A stretch of 10,847 nucleotides of DNA from positions 1 through 10,847 of the forward strand of contig VBOF01000042.1 in the NCBI GenBank assembly GCA_005877855.1, written 5' to 3'. Shown in pieces: positions 1 through 5,979 of the stretch. How positions within the stretch are numbered: the stretch's first letter is position 1; each line of letters starts with the position of its first letter. This stretch comes from Nitrospirota bacterium. GTDB lineage: Bacteria > Nitrospirota > Nitrospiria > Nitrospirales > NS-4. The notes beneath the pieces are model-generated. The model ran no database searches. It was not told the DNA's origin and saw nothing but the letters and a program-made list of their open reading frames with translations. The position numbers and the translations under genes are program-made.

Positions 1-230
1 AGCACGCCGGCCACCACCGTCGAGACCGTCGCGACGATGAGGCTGTTCACCGTAGCCGCCAGTAGCGCCTGGTCCGTGAACAGCGTGGCGTACCACTGCA
101 AGGTGAAGCCCTGCCAGCGGGCAGAGAGTTTCGAGGCGTTGAACGAGAAGACGATCAGGATCGCGATCGGCAGGTAGAGGAACAGCAGATCGGCGACGCT
201 AGCCGCGACCAGCCAGGACCGCGTCTTCAT
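1..230 (-). CDS. potC: PotC-like ABC importer permease, 3' end missing
   Basis: Inner-membrane permease of a polyamine-type ABC importer, expected to pair with PotB to form the translocation channel powered by PotA. Only the first 76 codons are present; the rest lies beyond the left edge. The translation starts MKTRSWLVAASV, followed by one hydrophobic helix (about residues 8-28), then FSFNASKLSARWQGFTLQWY. That FSFN..........F.L.WY pattern is typical of the PotC first periplasmic segment. A second hydrophobic segment begins near residue 62 (VNSLIVATVSTVVAGV). The ATG shares its A with the TGA of the upstream potB (TGATG, 228-232), so the two are almost certainly translationally coupled. The EAA loop that would confirm the family is not in view. 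Substrate is uncertain: the same family carries spermidine/putrescine, iron or phosphonates. Confidence 0.85.
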   Translation of the reverse strand, partial: MKTRSWLVAASVADLLFLYLPIAILIVFSFNASKLSARWQGFTLQWYATLFTDQALLAATVNSLIVATVSTVVAGV

Positions 231-1078
231 CACAGGCTCCTCGCGCCGCCCGCGCGCAGGTAGTACAGCAACGCCGCGAGCACCCCGGCCATCAGCACGA
301 ACGACAGCGCCGAGCCGAACGGCCAGTCGCGGACCACGAGGTACTGGTGCTGGATCAGGTTGCCGATCATCATGGACCGCGCCCCGCCCAGCAGGTCCGG
401 CGTCACGTAGGCCCCGAGCGAGGGGATGAAGACCAGCACGCAGCCGGCGATGACGCCCGGCTTGGAGAGCGGCAGCACGACGCGGACGAACACTTGATGG
501 GGCCTCGCATAGAGGTCCCACGCCGCTTCGATCAGCGAGGGGTCAAGCCGTTCCAGAGCCGCGTAGAGCGGCAACACCATGAACGGCAGGTATCCGTACA
601 CCAGCCCGATCAGAACGGCCGTGTCGGTGAACAAGAGAGTGAGCGGTTCACGGGTCAAACCCAGTGCCGAGAGCACGGTGCTCAGCAGCCCCTCGGAGCG
701 CAGGATGAACATCCAGGCGTAGGTGCGGACCAGGAAGTTGGTCCAGAAGGGGATGATGACGAGAAACAACAGGATGCCCTGCCAGCGCTTGGGCGCGCGC
801 GCAATCACGTAGGCCAGCGGAAAGCCCATGAGCAGGCAGATGACCGTCGTGAGGACGGCCAGCCAGAGAGAGCGCCAGAAGATGCGGAGGTAAAGGGGAT
901 CCGCGATGCTGATGTAGTTCGCCAGTGTGAAGGTCCACTCGATCCCCCCGTAGGTCCCCCGCGTGGCGAAGCTGACGGCGAAGACGAGCAGCAGGGGCAC
1001 GCCAAACAGAAAGATCAGCGCCGCCGCCGGCGGCACCACAAGCCAAGGGAAGGATTTGGCTGGAATGGACTTTTTCAT
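230..1078 (-). CDS. potB: PotB-like ABC importer permease
   Basis: Integral membrane permease, 282 residues, the normal length for PotB. It is the first of two permeases of a polyamine-type importer. Hydrophobic segments lie roughly at residues 13-35, 70-92, 102-124, 150-173, 205-225 and 256-276, consistent with six membrane helices. The cytoplasmic EAA loop that contacts the ATPase is at residues 184-208. It opens EAAWDLYARP and closes LPLSKPG. The glycine usual in this loop (EAAxxLGA) is tyrosine here. The start overlaps the potA stop as ATGA (1075-1078) and the stop overlaps the potC start as TGATG, so potA-potB-potC form one tightly coupled minus-strand operon. Assignment to the PotB/binding-protein-dependent permease family is firm; the actual substrate is inferred from the family only. 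Confidence 0.92.
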   Translation of the reverse strand: MKKSIPAKSFPWLVVPPAAALIFLFGVPLLLVFAVSFATRGTYGGIEWTFTLANYISIADPLYLRIFWRSLWLAVLTTVICLLMGFPLAYVIARAPKRWQGILLFLVIIPFWTNFLVRTYAWMFILRSEGLLSTVLSALGLTREPLTLLFTDTAVLIGLVYGYLPFMVLPLYAALERLDPSLIEAAWDLYARPHQVFVRVVLPLSKPGVIAGCVLVFIPSLGAYVTPDLLGGARSMMIGNLIQHQYLVVRDWPFGSALSFVLMAGVLAALLYYLRAGGARSL

Positions 1079-2175
1079 TCAGGGAGCAGCACGGCGTCGG
1101 TCGTCCGCCACTTCAGGTAGGCGGACTCGCCGGCGTCGAACCGCTTGGCCGTGCCGTCGGCGTTGGGCACCCGCGCTTTCCAGGTCAGGTTGTTGGGGAG
1201 CGTCACGAGGTAGTGCATCTCGCTCCCGGAATAGATGGCCTTGGCGATCCGCACCCTGATCTGGTTCTGAGAGCCGTCCGTCGCCGGATCTCGGGAGAGG
1301 TGCAGGCGCTCGGGGCGGATCGTCACCAGGACCGGCGCCCCAGCACGCAAACCGGCGCACACCGGGGCATGGACCAGACCGATCCCCTCGACAGCCACCG
1401 TGGCCCGCTGCCCCTCGATCGCCTGCACCCGGCCGGGCAGGCTGTTGGACACGCCGATGAAGCTGGCCACAAAGGCTGACGCGGGCGCGGTGTAGATCTC
1501 TTCCGGCGTGCCGACTTGCAAGAGACGTCCGTGATGCATGACGGCCATCCGGTCCGACATGGTCAGCGCCTCTTCCTGGTCATGGGTCACGCAGACGAAG
1601 GTGATGCCCACACGCTCCTGCAATGCCTTCAACTCGACTTCCATCTCCAACCGGAGCTGCTTGTCCAGGGCGCCGAGCGGCTCATCCAGCAGGAGGACGG
1701 CAGGACGGTTCACCAGGGCGCGGGCCAGGGCAACCCGCTGCTGCTCCCCGCCCGAGAGCTGCGAGGGCAGACGGTCCTGCTTGCCGACCAGCCGCACCAT
1801 CTCGAGTGCCTCGGCCACGCGCGGGCCGATCTCGGCGCTCGGCAGGCCCTTCATTTCCAGCCCGAAGGCGACGTTCTGGGCCACGGTCATGTGGGGAAAC
1901 AGGGCGTAGTTCTGAAACACGAGGTTGACCGGGCGGTGATTGGGAGGGACGCCCTGCATGGGCTGTCCTTCGATGATGATCTCGCCGGCATCCGGCTGCT
2001 CGAATCCGGCCAGAAGGCGCAGCGTCGTCGTCTTGCCGGACCCGCTGGGGCCGAGGATCGCGAAGAACTCGCCTTTGCGGATGGACAGGGAGAGATGGTC
2101 CACCGCCACAGTGGTCCCGTGGCGCTTGGTCACCTCTCGCATCACGATGCTGGCGTCGGCACTGACCCGGTCCAC
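1075..2175 (-). CDS. potA: PotA-like ABC importer ATPase
   Basis: ATP-hydrolysing subunit of the importer, 366 residues, acting on the cytoplasmic face against PotB/PotC. Motifs in order: Walker A GPSGSGKTT (42-50), Q-loop glutamine at 88 in FQNYALFPHMTV, ABC signature LSGGEQQR (140-147), Walker B LLLDEP (161-166, D164 and E165), D-loop GALD (168-171), switch histidine H198 in VTHDQEEA. Residues from about 240 to the end form the C-terminal TOBE-type regulatory domain (IRPERL at 287-292). The start is GTG at 2175 (reads M). A GGAGGG lies at 2188-2193, 12 bases upstream, somewhat far. The in-frame ATG at 2142 (MREVTKR) is an alternative, but the promoter layout favours the GTG. First gene of the operon; the stop overlaps potB by 4 bases. 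Family members also import iron or aminoethylphosphonate, so polyamine specificity is not proven. Confidence 0.92.
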   Translation of the reverse strand: MDRVSADASIVMREVTKRHGTTVAVDHLSLSIRKGEFFAILGPSGSGKTTTLRLLAGFEQPDAGEIIIEGQPMQGVPPNHRPVNLVFQNYALFPHMTVAQNVAFGLEMKGLPSAEIGPRVAEALEMVRLVGKQDRLPSQLSGGEQQRVALARALVNRPAVLLLDEPLGALDKQLRLEMEVELKALQERVGITFVCVTHDQEEALTMSDRMAVMHHGRLLQVGTPEEIYTAPASAFVASFIGVSNSLPGRVQAIEGQRATVAVEGIGLVHAPVCAGLRAGAPVLVTIRPERLHLSRDPATDGSQNQIRVRIAKAIYSGSEMHYLVTLPNNLTWKARVPNADGTAKRFDAGESAYLKWRTTDAVLLPE

Positions 2176-2203
2176 GCCTTGTGTCTGCCCTCCGCTGCTG
2201 CGA

Positions 2204-2233
2204 ATTCTAGGGTCGCGATTGAAAGGATGTCAA
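2204..2233 (-). promoter_or_regulatory. sigma-70-like promoter of the potABC operon
   Basis: Read on the minus strand, a perfect -35 box TTGACA (2233-2228) is followed after 18 bases by TAGAAT (2209-2204), which matches the -10 consensus at 5 of 6 positions. Transcription would start near 2196-2199, leaving about 20 bases of leader with GGAGGG (2193-2188) before the GTG at 2175. This is a sequence match only; no transcription data. Confidence 0.65.
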
Positions 2234-2253
2234 TGAGTGGTCATAATTGTCCT

Positions 2254-2282
2254 TTGCCATCTCCCGCCGGTCCTGCTACAAT
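2254..2282 (+). promoter_or_regulatory. extended -10 promoter of glgC, probably leaderless
   Basis: The -35 box TTGCCA (2254-2259, 5 of 6) and -10 box TACAAT (2277-2282, 5 of 6) are separated by exactly 17 bases. A TG one base before the -10 (2274-2275) makes it an extended -10. Bases 2283-2291 are all pyrimidines, so the first purine available for initiation is the G of the GTG at 2292. The transcript would then begin at or within a few bases of the start codon. No Shine-Dalgarno sequence is visible, which fits a leaderless mRNA. Confidence 0.65.
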
Positions 2283-2291
2283 CCCTCCCCC

Positions 2292-3512
2292 GTGAAAAAC
2301 CTCCTCACCATGATCCTGTCCGGCGGGCGGGGCGAGCGCCTCCACCCGTTGACGGCGGATCGCGCCAAGCCCGCCGTCCCCTTCGGCGGCAAATACCGGA
2401 TCATCGACTTCACCCTCAGCAACTGCATCAACTCCGGGTTGCGCAACATCATCGTCCTGATCCAGTACAAATCCCACTCCCTGGACCGCCACATCCGGCG
2501 CGGCTGGAACGTCTTCAACCCCGAAGTCGGCGAGTACATCTTCTCCCTGCCCCCCCAGCAGCGCATCAGCCAGGACTGGTACAAGGGCACGGCCGACGCG
2601 GTCTACCAGAACTGGTTCATTGTCGAGGACAAGCAACCCGAGTTCGTCCTGATCCTGGCCGGCGACCACATCTACAAGATGAACTACAAGGAAATGCACA
2701 GCTTCCTCCAGCAGACGCAGGCGGACGTGGTGGTAGGCGCGATTGAATACGCTCTGACAGAGGCCTCGAACTTCGGCGTCATGACCGTGGACGGCAACTC
2801 GCGGATCACCCGATGGGACGAGAAGCCCGCCAACCCCACGCCCATGCCGAGCGACCCGACCCGCGCCCTCTGCTCGATGGGGATCTACCTCTTCCGGACT
2901 TCCATCCTGCAGGACCATCTTTTCGCGGACGCCGAACGGGATACCTCGCACGATTTCGGGAAAGACATCATCCCGAGCATGATCGGCGACCGCCGGGTGT
3001 TCGCGTACAACTTCCGCGACGAGAACCGCAAGGCGGTCAAGTACTGGCGCGATGTCGGAACGCTGGATGCTTACTGGGAAGCCAACATGGACCTGGTCGC
3101 CGTGGACCCGCTGTTCAACCTCTACGACCAGAACTGGCCAATCCGCACCTACCAGGGGCAGTTCCCGCCGGCCAAATTCGTGTTCGCCGAGGAATTCGCT
3201 GGCGGCCGCCTTGGTGTCGCGCTCGATTCGATCGTCAGCAGCGGGTGCATCATCAGCGGCGGCCGCGTGCAGAACTCTGTCCTCTCCGCGGGCGTCCGCG
3301 TCAACGACCGCGCCGAGGTGGTCCAGTCGATCATCATGGAGAACGTCGTGATCGACGACCACTGCCGCATCCGGCGGGCCATTATCGACAAAGGCGTGAC
3401 GATCCCGCCGAAGACGGAGATCGGCTACGACTTGGAGGCCGACCGGAAACGTTTCACGGTGACCGACTCAGGCATCGTGGTGATCTCCAAAGGCGAGAAG
3501 CTCAATGCGTAA
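2292..3512 (+). CDS. glgC: ADP-glucose pyrophosphorylase (glucose-1-phosphate adenylyltransferase)
   Basis: Makes ADP-glucose from ATP and glucose-1-phosphate, the committed step of bacterial glycogen synthesis in the cytoplasm. It has 406 residues from the GTG at 2292, slightly shorter than E. coli GlgC (431). An N-terminal nucleotidyltransferase domain carries GGRGERLHPLT (11-21), AKPAVPFGGK (25-34), LAGDHIYK (122-129, catalytic D125) and EKPANP (177-182, K178 for glucose-1-phosphate). YWRDVGTLDAYWEANMDL (251-268) is a family hallmark. The C-terminal part (about 300-406) has the hexapeptide-like repeats of the left-handed beta-helix. An in-frame TTG at 2247 would extend it by 15 residues but lies upstream of the likely transcription start, so I reject it. 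The residue matching E. coli K39 (fructose-1,6-bisphosphate activator site) is D23 here, so activator control may differ. First gene of the glycogen operon. Confidence 0.95.
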   Translation: MKNLLTMILSGGRGERLHPLTADRAKPAVPFGGKYRIIDFTLSNCINSGLRNIIVLIQYKSHSLDRHIRRGWNVFNPEVGEYIFSLPPQQRISQDWYKGTADAVYQNWFIVEDKQPEFVLILAGDHIYKMNYKEMHSFLQQTQADVVVGAIEYALTEASNFGVMTVDGNSRITRWDEKPANPTPMPSDPTRALCSMGIYLFRTSILQDHLFADAERDTSHDFGKDIIPSMIGDRRVFAYNFRDENRKAVKYWRDVGTLDAYWEANMDLVAVDPLFNLYDQNWPIRTYQGQFPPAKFVFAEEFAGGRLGVALDSIVSSGCIISGGRVQNSVLSAGVRVNDRAEVVQSIIMENVVIDDHCRIRRAIIDKGVTIPPKTEIGYDLEADRKRFTVTDSGIVVISKGEKLNA

Positions 3513-3524
3513 GGGGGAGTCAGG

Positions 3525-4118
3525 ATGACATCTGAGCTGCCTGATCGCTACGGCCGGACTGAACTGGTCTTGATGGTGGTGGACCCGCTCCTCCTGTTCA
3601 GCTATTGGGAGGTGACGCCGGAGAGCCTACGCCAAGCCCAGCACGCACTGGGCACGGAGATGGAGGGCGCGCGGGCCGTCCTGCGGTTCTACGACATCTC
3701 GCTGATCCACTTCGACGGGACCAACGCCCATCACACCTTCGACATTGACATCGGGCTCGAAGCCCGCAACTGGTACGTCCACCTTTGGACCGCGGAGAAA
3801 TCCTATTGCGCGGAAATGGGGTTCGTAGCCCGCACCGGCCGGTTCCACTCGATCACCCGCTCAAACGTCGAGCACACGCCCCGCGCGGGCGTGTCGGCCC
3901 GGGACGAGGAGCGCTGGATGAGGGTGCGGTTCCTCCGCCGGCGGAAGCCAGACTCCGCGCGGCCGCTGGAGTTCGTTCCGTCCCCACCCTTCGCCGGGCA
4001 TCTGTCCCCGGAAGAGCTCCGCGCGCTCCTGGAACGCCGCGCGCGCGAGCAGGCAAGGCTGGCGGCTGAATTCGCCGGCGGGACATCACCAGGCTCGCTG
4101 ACCCAGGGATTACGATGA
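3525..4118 (+). CDS. DUF4912 domain protein of the glycogen operon
   Basis: 197 residues, cytoplasmic (no signal peptide or membrane segment). The first 135 residues match the DUF4912 pattern: LPDRYGRTELVLMVVDP (5-21), then LFSYWEVTP (24-32), RFYDIS (54-59), WYVHLWTAEKSY (83-94), and a closing ITRSNVEHTPR (110-120). The biochemical role of DUF4912 is not established. The aromatic-rich core and frequent neighbourhood with glgC and GH57 enzymes suggest, but do not show, binding of glycogen or a partner enzyme. The tail (about 136-197) is Arg/Glu/Ala-rich, with a likely helix at 161-184 (SPEELRALLERRAREQARLA). A GGAG at 3516-3519, 5 bases before the ATG, sets the start. The stop overlaps the next gene as ATGA (4115-4118), so it is coupled to the branching enzyme. 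Confidence 0.88.
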   Translation: MTSELPDRYGRTELVLMVVDPLLLFSYWEVTPESLRQAQHALGTEMEGARAVLRFYDISLIHFDGTNAHHTFDIDIGLEARNWYVHLWTAEKSYCAEMGFVARTGRFHSITRSNVEHTPRAGVSARDEERWMRVRFLRRRKPDSARPLEFVPSPPFAGHLSPEELRALLERRAREQARLAAEFAGGTSPGSLTQGLR

Positions 4119-5239
4119 CCACCCAACCGACCGGTTATCTCTGTCTCGTACTGCACTGTCACCTCCCCTATGTCCGGCATCCCGAGCACGAGCACTTCCT
4201 GGAGGAAAACTGGCTGTACGAGGCGATCACCGACACCTACATCCCCCTCCTGCGGGTCCTGAACGGCCTCGTGCGGGACGGCGTGGACTTCCGGCTCACT
4301 GCCACGCTCTCCCCCCCGCTGATCTCCATGCTCAGGGACCCGCTGTTGATCTCCCGGTACGAACGGCACCTGAACCGGCTGATCGAGCTGGCGTCGAAAG
4401 AAGTCCACCGCACGGCCTCCCAGCCGGAGTTCCACCGGCTTGCCACCATGTACGTGGAGCGCTTCCTCCAGACCCGGTACGCGTTCGCGCAGGAGTATGG
4501 GCGCGATCTGGTCGGCGCCTTCGGGCGCCTACAAGAGTTGGGCAAGCTGGAGATCATCACGTGCGGCGCCACGCACGGCTTCCTGCCGCTGCTCAACGTG
4601 ACGCCGAGCGCCGTGCGCGCGCAACTGCGCACCGCGGTGGCGCACTACGAGGAGGTGTTCAGCCGACCGCCCCACGGCATCTGGCTCCCGGAGTGCGGCT
4701 ACTATCCCGGCCTCGACGAGGTGCTTCGGGACGTGGGGCTGCAGTTCTTCTTCACCGAATCCCACGGGCTGCTGTACGCCGACCCGCGGCCGCGGTACGG
4801 CGTGCACGCCCCGGTGTTCTGCCCCACTGGCGTCGCTGCTTTCGCGCGGGACCTCGACTCCTCGAAACAGGTCTGGAGCGCCGAAGAGGGCTATCCCGGC
4901 GATCCGGCCTACCGCGACTACTACCGCGACATTGGCTGGGACCTGGACTACGACTACATCAAGCCTTACATCCACGTGGACGGCAAGCGGATCAACACCG
5001 GCATCAAGTACCTCCGGATCACCGGCAAGACCGACCAGAAGCAGGTGTATGACCGTGCCTGGGCGCTGGAGCGGGCTGCGGATCACGCCGGCAACTTCAT
5101 GTTCAACCGTGAGCGCCAGGTGGAATGGCTCGCCCCTGTCATGGACCGGCCGCCGATCGTGGTGGCGCCATACGACGCCGAGCTCTTCGGGCACTGGTGG
5201 TTCCCTGGGGGCACAAGGGCTACCACGAGGTGTGGCTGA
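4115..5239 (+). CDS. GH57 1,4-alpha-glucan branching enzyme, N-terminal part of a broken gene
   Basis: Expected role: introduces alpha-1,6 branches into glycogen, using a seven-stranded GH57 barrel instead of the GlgB (GH13) fold. The open frame holds 374 residues, against about 520 in characterised members such as the Thermus enzyme. Visible GH57 motifs: LHCHLPYVRHPE (13-24), THGFLPLL (153-160), GIWLPECGYYPG (188-199) with the presumed nucleophile E193, FFFTESHGLLY (211-221), and APYDAELFGHWWF (351-363) with the presumed acid/base D354. After F363 the frame reads PGGTRATTRCG and stops, sequence unlike the family. The true continuation resumes in another frame at about 5203, and some 40-45 codons that normally follow HWWF are absent. 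The ATG overlaps the DUF4912 stop. The product as written lacks the C-terminal helical domain and is probably inactive unless the damage is a sequencing or assembly error. Confidence 0.88.
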   Translation: MTTQPTGYLCLVLHCHLPYVRHPEHEHFLEENWLYEAITDTYIPLLRVLNGLVRDGVDFRLTATLSPPLISMLRDPLLISRYERHLNRLIELASKEVHRTASQPEFHRLATMYVERFLQTRYAFAQEYGRDLVGAFGRLQELGKLEIITCGATHGFLPLLNVTPSAVRAQLRTAVAHYEEVFSRPPHGIWLPECGYYPGLDEVLRDVGLQFFFTESHGLLYADPRPRYGVHAPVFCPTGVAAFARDLDSSKQVWSAEEGYPGDPAYRDYYRDIGWDLDYDYIKPYIHVDGKRINTGIKYLRITGKTDQKQVYDRAWALERAADHAGNFMFNRERQVEWLAPVMDRPPIVVAPYDAELFGHWWFPGGTRATTRCG

Positions 5240-5574
5240 ACGGCGGCAACGACTGGATCTACCGCCACCTGCACACCGCGGCGCGGCGGATGGAGGAATT
5301 GACGCGCGCGTTCCCCCGGGCGGAGGGCCTGAAGCGGCGTGCCCTGACCCAGGCCGGGCGGGAACTCCTGCTGGCGCAGAGCTCCGACTGGGCCTTCATC
5401 ATGAAGACAGGAACGATGGCGGAGTACGCCGTGAAGCGCACAAAGGAGCACCTCACCCGGTTCACCAGCCTCTACGAGCAACTCCGCTCCGGCCGCATCG
5501 ACGCCGCCGGGCTGAAAGACATCGAAGAAAGGGACAACCTCTTCCCGAAACTCGACTACCGTAACTTCACGTGA
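5203..5574 (+). pseudogene. C-terminal remnant of the GH57 branching enzyme, out of frame
   Basis: Read in the frame starting CCC at 5203, the translation begins PWGHKGYHEVWLNGGNDWIY and continues through RHLHTAARRMEEL, QAGRELLLAQSSDWAFIM, YAVKRTKEHLTRF to ERDNLFPKLDYRNFT. This is the conserved C-terminal (DUF1957-type) region of GH57 branching enzymes, where SSWG(x)KGYHEVWLN normally follows HWW(F/Y)EG by about 40-45 residues. It therefore belongs to the same gene as the 4115 frame. The junction lies at about 5203-5206; a single clean deletion would have to be 3k+1 bases long. GTG at 5230 or ATG at 5125 could in principle start a separate polypeptide, but neither has a convincing ribosome binding site. 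The stop at 5572-5574 is the natural family end. Confidence 0.8.
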
Positions 5575-5578
5575 CGGG

Positions 5579-5905
5579 CTATTTCAGCTTCAGGATCTCC
5601 TTCAATTTGGTTTGCCACTCACCGGTGATGCTCTTCACGGTCCCCTGCTCGTCTACCTCGATCGTCACTGGCTCATTGAAGTGAAGGTTCGCCGTTAGTC
5701 TCCAGTCGGGAGCCTTGAACGTCTTGGTGTCACCAGAGTCGGTCCTGATCGTTACCGTGATATTGCCGATGTTCTCAGCCACAACGTCAACGATGTGCCC
5801 CTTGACCGTCTTGGCGCTGGCCGCATCAGGCATCAAGACCAGGCTGCAAAGGGCCGTGACGCCCCAAAACGCCGTAAACACCATAGACTGCCTTGCTCGC
5901 CTCAT
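5579..5905 (-). CDS. small exported protein of unknown function
   Basis: 108 residues from the ATG at 5905. I chose this start because AAGGAGGG (5921-5914) sits 8 bases upstream. An ATG at 5944 would add 13 residues and bury that site inside the gene. A classical signal peptide is clear: MRRARQ, a hydrophobic core (8-25), then DAASA with likely cleavage after A31. The mature part is about 77 residues, rich in alternating hydrophobic/polar stretches (KGHIVDVV, NITVTIRTDSGDTKTFKA, VTIEVDEQGTVKSI), suggesting a small beta-barrel such as an OB-like fold. It ends in a lysine-rich LKEILKLK. C20 lacks a lipobox (preceded by TAL), so it is not an evident lipoprotein. I do not recognise the family. 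It faces the GH57 gene tail-to-tail, with 4 bases between stop codons. Confidence 0.75.
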   Translation of the reverse strand: MRRARQSMVFTAFWGVTALCSLVLMPDAASAKTVKGHIVDVVAENIGNITVTIRTDSGDTKTFKAPDWRLTANLHFNEPVTIEVDEQGTVKSITGEWQTKLKEILKLK

Positions 5906-5913
5906 CGACCCAT

Positions 5914-5921
5914 CCCTCCTT
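5914..5921 (-). promoter_or_regulatory. strong ribosome binding site fixing the 5905 start
   Basis: AAGGAGGG read on the minus strand is close to the ideal anti-16S complement, with 8 bases to the ATG at 5905. It is the best Shine-Dalgarno sequence I noticed in the window and decides between two candidate starts for the small exported protein. Confidence 0.75.
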
Positions 5922-5944
5922 GCTGACTCTGGTTTTGATCGCAT

Positions 5945-5958
5945 GTTAACCGGTTAAC
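5945..5958. repeat. perfect 14-bp palindrome, candidate operator
   Basis: GTTAACCGGTTAAC is an uninterrupted perfect palindrome upstream of the small exported protein and downstream of the kinase stop. It has no loop and no following T-run, so it does not look like an intrinsic terminator. Its symmetry and position, 40 bases before the 5905 start, fit a dimeric repressor or activator site. Seven-base inverted arms CTCTGGT (5927-5933) and ACCAGAG (5982-5988) flank it but are not concentric with it. Confidence 0.5.
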
Positions 5959-5979
5959 CATACAAAACGCGAGTCTCCA

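Noticed and set aside
347..1120. Plus-strand open frame opposite potB
   Set aside because: Highly charged, motif-free translation that mirrors a membrane-protein gene; a typical reverse-strand artefact in GC-rich DNA.
2247..2291. Longer GlgC starting at TTG 2247
   Set aside because: The TTG lies upstream of the -35 box of the best promoter, has no ribosome binding site, and the added residues (SFAISRRSCYNPSP) resemble nothing in the family.
1516..2295. Long plus-strand open frame opposite potA
   Set aside because: Antisense to all potA motifs; the translation is histidine/glutamine-rich without recognisable domains, and it would run through both promoters.
2241..3362. Long open frame (about 370 codons) on the minus strand opposite glgC
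   Set aside because: It is antisense to an unmistakable glgC. The translation is rich in V, D, H, R and Q without motifs, as expected from the reverse of a high-GC gene.
5195..5239. Programmed ribosomal frameshift in the GH57 gene
   Set aside because: A frameshift alone would not explain the absence of about 40-45 conserved residues. No clear slippery heptamer with a downstream hairpin was seen at the junction.
5945..5958. Palindrome as an intrinsic terminator of the kinase operon
   Set aside because: No loop, AT-rich ends, and no run of T after it on the minus strand; the arms could not form a stable hairpin.
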